A stretch of DNA of 64,000 bases, from positions 35,949,793 through 36,013,792 of the forward strand of contig NC_077238.1 in the NCBI RefSeq assembly GCF_947179165.1. Reading direction: 5' to 3'. A program made the position numbers and the translations under genes. The DNA comes from Solanum dulcamara. Taxonomy: Eukaryota > Streptophyta > Magnoliopsida > Solanales > Solanaceae. Shown here piece after piece: positions 33,101-45,100 of this stretch. Each line of letters begins with the position of its first letter. Positions within the stretch are counted from its first letter, which is position 1. The notes below the pieces were generated by a model that searched no databases, was not told where the DNA came from, and saw only the letters and a program-made list of their open reading frames with translations.

Positions 33101-36100
33101 GAGAACAACGAGGAGAAAACTCAGCTTGATCATTCCTTCAAGCTACTGGGTCTTAAGTAGTGAATGTACAAGTGTTAAGATGGGAAACAATATTCTGCCT
33201 AATTACATAATCAATCTAATTTATCCTGGCTTATCCTAATTGATAAACAATATCATTTACAATATTCTTACAATCTTTCAAACAATGCACATAATCCTAC
33301 ACAACCAATGATGTGCTTGTTTAATATTTTTTACCGTCTTAGTTAGACATGGCCCTTGTTTAATGTTTTTACTATCTTAGTCAATCATAGCCCTTCTCGT
33401 GGCATGTGCTCACCTGTTGCAGTTTATGTACATGCATCTTAAGTTATTCCATGTAAAAAGTTGTAGGCTCTCTGTCTCAGGTACACACGTGATTCTTGGA
33501 GCCTCTTAACACCAAAATATCACCAGTACATGCTCCAATCTTATTCTTTACACTTTATACAACAGTTTTAGATTCCCTCATGTAATGCTTGAATGTGTTA
33601 TTTTATGCTTATATTCAATTGAATACTGCAGCTGAGTTAGGAGGCCTTTTTGTAATAGAAATCAATATCCTTTCCTGTTATATGTAATAGGTATTCACGG
33701 CTGAGTATCCTATAATATGTAAAATCTCCGAGTACAAAAAGCCATACATCAGCTTCATGGATGGCATCACAATGGGCTTTGGAATTGGTTTATCTGGTCA
33801 TGGTCGTTACAAGGTTATCACAGAGGTAGTTCTCTACCTCTATGGAAAATTACTCGTTTTTGCAAGTAACATCTTATTTACACTTCTTATTTTTCCCTAG
33901 AGGACTGTTCTAGCGATGCCAGAAAATGGAATTGGGTTGTTTCCAGATGTCGGTTTTTCCTACATAGCGGCACATGGTCCTGGGGAAGGCACAGTTGGTA
34001 TGTTTTCTTATATTCAGTTGGTGTTTCTTGCTGAGCAAATTCTAATGATGCTATCTTGGTACATGAAAAATTACTTAGAAGAGAATTATAAGATGGAAAC
34101 TCATATTACTGGGGCAGATAGATCTCTATCCTCTCTAATAGCTTAAGTTTGGTTAAAAATATAAAGTTAAAGCAGTTAACTTGGTAATTGAGCTCCCTCA
34201 TCTAGGGATGGAAGATTACAAAAGGTATTGAAGAATATTTAGCAGTGGCGGAGCTAGGATTTTCACTAATGGGTTTTAAAATATGAAGATTGAAGAGTAA
34301 ACATACAAAGAAGCCAAAAGGGGTTTAATATCTATAATATATATATTAAAAATAATTTTAACCATGTATAAACAATGTTGCTGGTAAAGTTAGAGTAACT
34401 AGTAAAGTTGCTGCCACATGACCAAGAGGTCACGGGTTCAAGCCTTGAAAACAGCCTCTGGTAGAAATGTAAGGTAAGGCTGCGTACAATAGACCCTTGT
34501 GGTCAGGCCCTTCCCAGACCCTGCGCATAGCGGAAGCTTTAGTGCACTGGACTGCCCTTTTTATAAACAATGTAACTTTCCGTCAAAGAGGGTTCGGATG
34601 AACCCCCTGGGCCCTACCTGGCTCCGCCCCTGATATCTAGGTGCTAAAGACAACAAGAGAAGCATGATTCCTTCAGTGTTTGTATGTTATTAAATGCTAC
34701 TGATTGGGCTTCCAAATTTGGAGGTATATGATCAATATTTCAGAACTTCCTAAGGTATCTGAGGTGATTTCCTCCTTAAGTGAATTTTAGGAAGAAATAC
34801 GACAAGTTTGTTGATCTGTAACTGAGGAGCCTTTTGGTTGTTTGTTTGATAAAAGAACACCTCATAACCCCTACTACCACTTCATGCATTTCCACCTTTT
34901 CAGTGTTGTCAAAGCCATGCATAAGACTATTAAGCGCTGAATGGAGGCACAAAATATGTTGAGTGCTTTGCCTCACTTAATGTGCACTTCAATGTCCTCA
35001 TCAAGTCTCTAAGTCATACTTTTTCTTGCTAATGAGCGTCTCTTGAAAAGGTGACACTGAATAATTGATATTTCACTTTATAGTAATTTTTTTTTTGAAT
35101 TTATTTGTACATATATTTTCTATTCATTCTCATTATTATTAGTCTTGGACTAATCATACATATTTGTATTTTTCTCCATTGCGCCATTTTTCGTTAAAGC
35201 CAACACTTTCTTCGCGCTTAAAGCCCCACCGGACCTTAGAGCCTTCTTGCATTTTTTCCTTTTGATAACACTGAACCTGTTGTTCATAAACACATCCCTT
35301 TCATGTATCACAAAGCAATTACTTTTGAAGAACATGAACATTAGCTCTCTGTTTGTACATTACCTGGTGCGGATCCTCTTATTAAACATTCAACACTAAC
35401 ACGATATTAGGACTGTGAAGCTTGATTGTGATTCTAGTGAATGCACTCTTGAGTTCTTTAATCCAAATGATAACCAAAATGAGTCTTCCGTGCAAGCGCT
35501 GGTGAAGTAGATCTTTGGTTGCAGACAAATGTTACACTTATATTTGTCAAAGGCTAAGCATGATCTTTAACCATGTGGAAAACCTCTTGAGAAGCAGTGG
35601 TGACTAAGAGGGTGTTTGGCTACGCTTATAATCTGGTTAAACTGGCTTTTAAGCACTTTTAAGTTTTATCTACGCATTTGGTAAACATCAAAATACTTAT
35701 AAGCAGTGTTATTAAAAGCAAAATGCGCAAAAAAACTTTAAGGCTTCATTTATTTTCATTAAGATTCAGATATCTGAATTTGAATAAATATCTGAAAATT
35801 AAGATGTGCATTAAGATCTAGCTGTCTAGATCTGAATACACATCTAAATATTAAGATGTGGTTTATAGATCTGAACATTAAATAGTTAAGACTATTTGTT
35901 TTCAATATCTGAATGTGCATATGAAATTAAACATTATATTGATAAAATATTATAAAAATTTCATTTCCAAAAAAAAATATTACCTTTTGATAAAATATAA
36001 TATTTTAAATGTTAAAATTTGATTAAAAAAATTAAATTATATGATATGAAATTAAAAATTATTGTAACATGAATATTTTTAAGTAGTAAATACAAAAGAG

Positions 36101-39100
36101 AAATCAGGACGAAGATAGGTACAATTTGTACTCCAACCATGAACTTCTGTTGTAGTATAACCTTCAAAACGTTTTGTACATAAATCTGGGAAAGGTAGAG
36201 GTGAAGTCTTTTGTATCTTTATTTTTGTATGAGCCTATATTCAAATATAAGAGATCATACTTTTAATAGGAACATAAAACCTTTTTTTATAGCAAAATGA
36301 AGAAAAATTTATCAACTAATACTAAAATTTATGTAGTCATCCCACTCCACTATTAGACATCAAAATAGTATTGGTTGTTGGATCATAAATATTGTCAGTC
36401 TTTTTAGTTAGTTGCAAACAAGCTTGATATTTTTCTTTTAGATAATCATAATGATTCTTCATTTGTCTTTGGGTAACAATAAAGTCATGAGAGGTTTCTT
36501 GAGCTATTTTAACCTTATTCCATGAGCCTGACTTCAACTACTTTCAAGTGTCTCGTTTAAAGATATTTCTTAAATACAATTTTCTAAAAAATTCTTATCT
36601 ATGTCCAAATTCTTCCAAATCACTCTTAAATTTTTACTAAATTGTTTCATAGCTGAAATATAAAATATAATAAATATAACATATGAACAGATGCAACAAA
36701 AAAAATAATCGAGATGATTAAAAAGATCAAAAACGAAGAAAAGAAATCTTCATATTTAGAATATAGAAGCAAACGCTAATCTAGTTGTAGTATGTTATGG
36801 TATTTCTTCGTTTTACTACTATCCGATTCACATGTATCAAGATATTAACAACGACGACGACGACGACGACAAGGACAAGGATCAGGACCAGGACCGACGA
36901 CGACGACGACGAGATGATGTAATCTCACAAGTGAGTTTGATCATACTAGCGAGTTTGAGAGTTTGAAGATCAAAGAGTCTTAATAAAATTAGTGGCCTGA
37001 AACCAAATTTTAATAAGAAACCACAAATATGTATACGTAGTTCAACAACAATAATATATTTAGTGTAATCTCATAGAAGATTTGATCATACAAAGTTATA
37101 TAGTGTAATCTCACAAGTGAATTTGATGATCGAGTTTCAATAAAATAAATGGCGTAAGATCAAATTTTAATAAGAAACCTCAAATATGTATACATAGTTA
37201 TTGTTCCACCACCAATTTGTCTGAGAGAAAGCTTTCCTTATTGTTTTTACTTGCCTCAAGGATTCTTGACAGACATCGATACACCAAAAATATTATTGCA
37301 ACAAGAGTTCTTGACAAACATCAATACACACCATAAAAATTGTTAATATGAAAAAAATACTTGTAAAGATTATGAAAACTTACTAGTTTAAGAGTAAAAA
37401 GTTGGTGTTTGATTGAGAAAAGAGAGGAAGAAAGTTTGTAGCAGTGAAAGCAAAATCGTGTTAAGAGAGAGTGAAAGAGGCGAGGCACTATCTTGTTATT
37501 TTTTATAGCGTATTTAAAAAGTCTGAATGTTGTTAAGACTCTCCTACAGATCTGATTTGTTCAGATCTTTTCAGATTCATTAAGAGATTTTTTTTTTAAA
37601 AAAATAATAGACTGAATCTGAATGATTAGGATTTAGACCTCCATTAAGTGCAAAAAAATGAGGCCTAAGGCACATTGAGGCTTTAAGCGCAAACCGCAAA
37701 TAAGCTTGGGCTTTAATGAAAAAAGACACAAAGGGAAAAAAGTACAAATGTATATGTTTAGTCCAAGACTTATAATTACAAGTATGAATGACAAATATAT
37801 GATCAAATAAATTTATTTTTTTAGGATAAAGTGAAATATCAATAGTTTAGTGCCGCCTCTTCAAATTAGGCTCATTGGTAAGGTAAAATATGCCTTTGCG
37901 CCTTGCTGACAAAACCAAAGCGTACATTAAGTGAGACAAAGTGTTCAACATATTTTGAACCTCGCTTCAAGGCTTAAGTGAACCTTTGATAACACTGCTA
38001 TAAGTCAAGCGTTATAAGCGAAAATTAGCTAAAACCATAAGTTGCTTATCCCCTATTTTTTATTTTTAAGCTTATAAGTACATTTGGTTTAACCAAGTAT
38101 TTTACAATTTTATCCAAGGGAAAATATTTTCTAATTCTCAAAATATTTTCCCCCTAAACCGAACTTCTAACTTCCTCTTCACTTTTTATCCGTTGTTCCT
38201 TTTTTTTTTCTTTACAAGGATACTTTTAAATTAATAATAGAGATAATGCATAGTAGCACCCTCAACTATGACCGAAATTTCAGTGACACACCTTAACTTT
38301 ACTAGGGTCTTATTACCCCCAGACTATTTTAAAATGTAATAAATACATCCTAAAAGTTACGTGGCACAGAGAGTAAATGGGTGAAAAAATTGGACACATG
38401 TCCTTTTTTAATTGGTAACTTTATAATTAGTTAGTACACATAATTATTGATATTAAAACATACATATATATTTAATTATTATAATTTGTTTCTATGTAAA
38501 ATATTTATTTTAATTTCTTTCTCACTTTAAGTTTTTTATTTTTTTCTTTCATTAATTTCTTATCTTTTTACTTTTAATTTTTTTTAAAAAATTATATGGA
38601 TTCCTTTAAAAAATAATTAAAAAGTGTTCTTTAATTTTAATGTTTTAACTTTTTGTGTTTTATTTGATTTTTTTCAATTATTTTGATATCCATTCGAAAT
38701 TAAATAATTTTAAATACAAGCATTAGGAATTAAATTTGAAATCAGATCAAAAAGAAAAGACAAAGAAAATAAAAAGAGTAAATAAAATCAATAGAAAAAT
38801 AAAAGAGAAAATATAATGAATGGAGGTAAAAAAAATTAAAAAAAGTTTAAATACAAGGATTTTTTATTAAAATAAAAAGTACGTGCATTAACTTAATTTA
38901 AATACAAAATAAAGAAAATAAAAAGATTTAAAAATAATTTAATTTTTTTTAGAAAATTATTTTATTTTTTTAAAAAAAAATTTTAAAAAAATTAATTACT
39001 GATGTGGCTGCGAGTGTGTACAAGCACAACCAACTTACTTGGTTGAAGGTGTCACGTCAACACAAAGGGTGCACGAAAAAACAAAAAAAAAAGAGTTCAG

Positions 39101-42100
39101 GAGGTAATATGACCCTAGTTAAATTAAGGCGTGTCGCTGAAATTTCGGTCATAGCTCGGGGGTACTTATGCATTATCCCTTAATAATATTTTGAAAAACT
39201 TTAAAGGATATTTTATGCCTTATTTGTTTGCTCTTAATGAAGGTCTGAATCTGAATCGTTCGATCTCAACCCATTAAGTGCACTTGCGTTTTAATCTAAA
39301 ACATCTGAAAGGGTCTTAATGAATTTCAGACCTTAAATTTCTAGTCTCTATCGGCAAAAATAATACTCCCTCCTTCCCATTTTAGTTGTCATGATAAGGT
39401 TTTGCACAGCCTTTTAAGAAAATATTAATTAGGAGCGTTATTTGACTAATATACCCCTTATTAATTCTTTGATTTTATCTATTTATGTACCTCTTAATTC
39501 TAGAATAATTAATGCTAAGGGTAAAATTGGAAAAATATAATTAATTCTCTCTTAATTGTTAAATTGACAACTATTTTGAGCATACATGACAACTAATATG
39601 GGATGGAGGAAGTATTACCACTTCTCGCATAACTTTCTGCAACTATCAACCAATTAATGTATTACTTTCCTCCGTAAGTTTCCAATGTGGAATTGCAATA
39701 ACAACTTCTGTTGAAAAAGTTGAAACTATTATTATGTGGTTGTTTGCTATGTGCTATTTTTTAGATTTGGCCAATTCACTTGCAATAACAAGGATGGCTG
39801 CAATTCTTCAACTTCAATATCATTAACAACACAAATTGAATTTTTGTTCTAATGAACTATCTAAGTATGTTTACCAACAACAACAACAACAACTACCAAC
39901 AATTGTAGTAAATGGAAGATTCAATAGCTGCATTTAATTAATAGGCTTGAATTCGTTGTTATTAAAGCAATTTTTTTCTGAAGAGATTGGGTAATTTTGA
40001 TTAAAAGATTAATTTACATTGAATTCTTTTAAAATTACATACTTTATATCAGTTATTTGATTGATATACAATTTAATCAATTTTTTGTTTGAATTGAATA
40101 GTTATTATATATAGACATGGATAAATTGTGCATGTTCAGATATTGAAGAGACAAACAGTCTTAATCATTGTTCAAATCCAGAAAACATATTTTAATGTTC
40201 ATTCATGTGTATTCAAATTCAAACGTATTAATTTTAATGAAAACAACTGAGGCCTTAGTCATCTAACAAAAGAACAACTTATCAACACTTTTTTACCAAA
40301 CACATTAACTGTTTGTTAGCAGTTTTAACATTTCTATCCAAATACATCACTGCTTGTCTATAAAATCAATTTCAACACTTAAAAATACTTGCAACACCTA
40401 AAGCTTATAAGCAATTTAAGATCAACTAATCCAAACAGGCTCTAAATAATGTTTGTGACTACCCTCTATTATATTGTATATTAAATGCATCATTTTACAA
40501 GTTTAAGTTTTTTTTTTGGGAAAAAAGAGAGTATTTGTAGCATGAATTTGTTTGTTTCATGTATGGAGAAAAGAAAGCCCATCAATGAACTGCTGTGTGT
40601 TTGCATCTAATTCCTCCTAATTACTTTCACTATATATGATGGGTTTTGAGTAGACGCTGAGTTTAACAAAATAATTTGACTTTTGTTTCATATTAGAGGT
40701 AGTGGAAGAAAATCATTAAGTAATAATGGAAATAATTGTTTGTTAGAGAATTTATCCCATCAAGGTAAAAAATGAAAGTTCTTATAACAATTGAAATTAA
40801 TAAAAGATCTGAAAGTTTATAGAACAATATTATTAATGACAATCCTCGCAGACATTTTTATAATTATAGAATATGCAAAAATGAAAAGAGTGTCGTATAA
40901 ATTGTAACAAAGAGTATTTTTAAGAAGGGATAAAGATGCCAAGTGAGAACTTTCTATCTCACTTTTCTGCTAGTATCCATCCATATTTTGTTGGCTGAGA
41001 TACTGATTAACGATGTATTATTGGTGTTATCGTAGAACTATCTTCTTCACTCCTTTCCTATGTGTTTGCTTAATCAATTCAGCTATTGCAGGTGCTTATC
41101 TTGGATTGACTGGAAGTAGGATATCAACACCTGCTGATGCTCTCTATGTTGGTCTGGGAACTCATTATGTCCCTTCTGCAAATTTGGGTACATTGAAGGA
41201 AGCTTTGCTTGCAACTAAATTGTATGTCCCAAAATTATTCTTAGTAATGTGAAGCTCATTGTGATGACCCGCCACATCATCACGCCACATAAGAGCCACG
41301 TAAGTGCCACATGTCACAAAGTTGCCCATGTGGAAGCCTTACATAGGAAAAATGCTAGTCCATAGTGGAAGGTTCTAGAGACATGTGAAGAATTTCCTTG
41401 GAAGACTTTAGAATTCCATAGATTTGCATGGAAAGTCCTTAGAATCTTCTAGTTGTGTAGAGAAATCTAGAAGAGGGATTAGTTTGTAAATATGGAAGGA
41501 CTTGTATAGTAATTTTTATTTACACTTAAGCCCCTAAAGAGTAGTATAAATAGAGGGGGCATTCATTTGTAGCAAATCATCTAGAAATCAAGCATTCTTC
41601 CAAGTAATACAAAATCTTCTTCATAAAAGCTCTCTTGTCTTTCTTACAATCTAGCATTACCTTAGCGATCTAGTCTTAAAGGCTTACTTGAGCTTGCAAG
41701 ATCGTGAAAGATTCGTGAGTAAGTTGTCAAGTGCCGCATGGAGGTCTTAGTTGAAGTCTAAGTCCGTGATAACGTGGTATCAAAGTGAGGTTCTACTAAG
41801 GGATATGGCAAGTGAGGGAGACATCAACGCCACTACCGCCACCAACGTCAAGCAAGATGTTGGAAGAAAGTACCGCAAGGGAAAGAAGAACTCTTAGAGA
41901 AATGAGGAGTTGTTGCTTGAGCCTACACCAAGCGAGGCCCTAACATCCTAATCACCCTCGGAACTGAGGTGAGTGACGATGAGAGAGGCGAGGAGCCCGT
42001 GGACGTCACGCCCGGCGTGGAGTGGATCGCAAGGGTGGATGCTGCCCGGTAGGCCGTAGAGATATTGGGCAAGCGCTTGAACAAGTTCGACGGCAAGTTC

Positions 42101-45100
42101 AAGTCTCTAGAGGAGTTCACCCTTGAGGAGAATGAAAACATTCGGAAGGAGTTGGAGGTGCGCAAGGTGGCCGAGTACGAGATGAAGGAGACGATCACTT
42201 TCTTGGAGCGTTAGCTCATGGATGCGCTGAGCAAGATAGAGACCATGAAGACCGAGATGGCAACACTCAAGGGAGATGTGGAAGCGGGAAGATGCGTGAC
42301 GTCCAGCGCGGACAGGGAGGCCAAGATTGAGGCTCCCAAGCCACCTATGTTCAAAGGTGCCCATGATGCACAAGAGGTGGAGAGCTTCCTTTGGCACTTG
42401 GAGAATCACTTCAAGTGTAACAAAGTGAAGAATGACAAGACGAGGATCAACACAGCCGTGTTATATCTCTCGGAGATGGCCATGTCGTGGTGGAAGCGCA
42501 AGGAGTCTGAAATCGGGAAGGGTCTATGCATAATCAACACTTGGGAGCAGTTCCGAGACGAGTTTAAGAAGGCCTTTTTCCCCAACAATGTCATCTATGA
42601 GGCCAAACGCAAGTTTCGGGAACTGAAGCAAACGGGTAGCATATGGGCCTATGTGAAGGAGTTCACTACTCTCATGCTTCAGATTCCCAACCTCACAGAT
42701 GACGACATGTTGTTCCACTTCATGGATGGGCTACAAAATTTGGCCAAGACGAAGTTGGAACGCTGACAAGTCAGGACTATCGATGAAGCCATCACACAAG
42801 TTGAAGCTTTGACAGACTTCAGGCATGATAAGCATGACTGAGGAAGAGGAGACGAGATGATAGGTAGTCATGACCAAGGTGGGGGAGGTTGTGAAGAGAG
42901 ACAACCTCATCCCAAAAACCATGACAACCTTAAGTCCAATGGTAAGAAGGCTGGACGACGAAGCGATGCCGACAGAAAGGCAGAGACTGCGAAGGGGAAT
43001 GGATGCTACAAATGCGGAGGGCCGCATGGCTATGCAAGGTGTCCTGAACTAAAGAACCTTGGTGCCATCCTACGGGAATGAAAGGAGAAAGATGTACAAG
43101 GGCAAGAGCAAGGTTCAGACACGACGCAATTGAGCCTGATTGGACTATGCGGAGCTATCGCAAAGCAATCAGGAAAACCAAAGGAGTACGACGCACAATA
43201 TGTAGACATCATGATCAATGGACGACCCGCTCGTGCAATGGTTGACACAGGTGCAGAGGCCAACATAATGACCAAGTCAACAGCTATGAAGTTGGGGCTA
43301 AGTTACAGTCCAAGTGATGCCCGCCTCAGGACGATTAATGCACCCCTAACACCGGTGTGTGGAGTCTCTCAAGGAGTAGACATCACATTGGGCAAGTGGT
43401 GAGGTAAGACCAACTTTACCGTCGCTCCCTTAGATATCTTTGATACCATCCTTAGGCAGGAGTTCTTCCAGCGATGCCATACGATGATCGACCCCTACCT
43501 CCAACAACTCGTGGTTATGGAGCAAGAGGGATCGCGTATGGTGCCCCTAGTCAAGGTGTCGAAGACGGAAGGACCAACCCAACTTTTGGCCATGCAGCTT
43601 GAGAAGGTCCTAGAGGAGGGAGTACCAACGTTCATACACACCATTGCGAGTTTGAGCGAAGAAAATGGTGTTGGAGAGACATTGCCACCTTTCATGAAGA
43701 AGGGTGTGATGCCGAAAAAGTTGAGACACTTGCCTCTAAGGTGCCAAGAAGGACGGAGGCCAGTGTTGACTAAATCGGGCAAAAATCGGGACAACAGGCC
43801 ACTGCCATGTTCCTCATCCACAGGGAGAGACAATTTCTGAAGGAGGCCACATAAGAACAGTATGAAGACTTGTGGTAGCTTAAAGACAAAATCCGGGAGC
43901 TTTTGTAGCAGTAGTGCGCCGAGGTCGTCGCAACATCAGGTGGGGGAGAGTGTGATGACCCGCCACATCATCACGCCACATAAGCGCCACGTAAGTGCCA
44001 CATGTCACAAAGTTGCCCATGTGAAAGCCTTACATAGGAAAAATGCTAGTCCATAGTAGAAGGTTCTAGAGACATGTGGAAAATTTCCTTGAAAGACTTT
44101 AGAATTCCATGGATTTGCATGGAAAGTCCTTAAATTTTTTAGTTGTGTAGAGAAATCTAGAAGAGGAATTAATTTATAAATATGGAAGGACTTGTGTAGT
44201 AATTTTTATTTACACTTAAGCCCCTAAGGAGTAGTATAAATAGAGGGGGCATTCATTTGTAGCAAATCATCTAGAAATCAAACATTCTTTCAAGTAATAC
44301 AAAACCTTCTTCATAAAAATTCTTTTGTCTTTCTTACAATCTAGCGTTTCCTTAGAGATCTAGTCTTAAAGGCTTACTTGAGCTTGCAAGATCGTGAAAG
44401 ATTCGTGAGTAAGTTGTCAAGTGCCGCATGGAGGTCTTAGTTGAAGTCTAAGTTCGTGACATCATGTACTAAATGCCAAATTTTTGATCAATTTGTCATG
44501 ACCACAAAAATCGAGTTCATGATAGTACACATCCCAAACCCCATCCCGATGTGTAAGCCTAAAAATAAAACCATACGAGACTCTCAAAGGGAAGTCAGAC
44601 CACTGTTAAACATAATAAACGAACAACAATGAAATTATTCCAAAATCTGGTTCATAAGTATAAAGAGCATCTAATACAAGGTTCGAGTTTGAAGATACAA
44701 CACAAGTCTCTGAATAATACAAAAGACTGAGAAATACAGATAGACTAGTGACGATCTGAATTCCGAACCTCACCACTAATCTGAGAATACATAATCCGCT
44801 AGAATATCAACTGCCACGTGAGATACATTGACTAGTATCTTCATAAAAAAGGACATAGAAGTAGGGGTGAGTACAATCCACATGTACTCAGTAGGTTTTA
44901 GCCGACTGAGTATAAAGAATTAATCAAACCTATGAAATAAACTACGAAACGCTTCCACCTGCATACAGAAAAGTCCCACTTCGGCATTGGTGCCGACAAT
45001 TTATATATATAATGGCGTGAGTAAAGTAAACTCATAATATCAACTCATTATCACAATTAACCAGATAAATCAAATAGTACAAATATCGATGCAATGCAAT

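Larger units (their letters stand above)
35742..37665. mobile_element. PIF/Harbinger-like element, non-autonomous, TSD TAA
   Basis: The terminal inverted ends are GGCTTCATTT and AAATGAGGCC. The 3-bp duplication TAA (35739-35741 and 37666-37668) is the typical signature of this superfamily. A Myb/SANT-like fragment lies inside at 36337-36537. No DDE transposase was recognised. It also carries a (GAC)n tract at 36850-36912. Confidence 0.75.
35704..37997. mobile_element. MITE with CAGTGTTATTAAAAGC terminus, copy 2, split by a Harbinger-like element
   Basis: Ends CAGTGTTATTAAAAG (35704) and CCTTTGATAACACTG (37997), inverse of each other and matching the element at 34901-35272. TATAA lies on both outer sides if one flanking G and C are counted as element ends. 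The Harbinger-like insertion at 35742-37665 splits it. Confidence 0.65.
35610..40444. mobile_element. Outer hAT-like MITE of a five-element nest in intron 5
   Basis: The left end reads GAGGGTGTTTGGCTACGCTTATAA and the right end is the inverse, AATCCAAACAGGCTC, at 40430-40444. Inner sequence carries several AAGCTTATAAGC-like words near both ends. Later insertions at 35704-37997, 38240-39179 and 39216-40254 account for most of its apparent length. The 8-bp duplication expected for hAT could not be confirmed, so the class is tentative. Confidence 0.5.
41260..44461 (+). mobile_element. Non-autonomous LTR retrotransposon with gag-protease only (TR-GAG-like), in intron 6
   Basis: Two LTRs of about 512 bp enclose only 2.18 kb. 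The primer binding site TGGTATCAAAGTGAGG begins at 41775, three bases after the 5' LTR. A purine-rich GGTGGGGGAGAG lies directly before the 3' LTR. Flanking bases CTCAT (left) and TCATG (right) share TCAT, an imperfect duplication. The interior encodes gag, a zinc knuckle and an aspartic protease, but no reverse transcriptase, RNase H or integrase, so movement would depend on proteins from another element. The element begins 38 bp after the exon 6 splice donor. Confidence 0.85.

Noticed and set aside
34379..34561. Functional tRNA gene suggested by the GGGTTCAAGCC word
   Set aside because: The sequence continues as a SINE body with target duplications, and no full cloverleaf can be drawn.
35610..40444. 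8-bp duplication (GTGACTA-like words at both outer sides) as proof of a hAT insertion
   Set aside because: The words do not directly adjoin the terminal repeats, so the match is probably chance and was not used.
42107..42409. Minus-strand frames of about 100 codons over the gag region (also 41923-42198, 42731-43027, 43495-43833)
   Set aside because: They are antisense to a well-supported gag-protease frame and have no motifs of their own.
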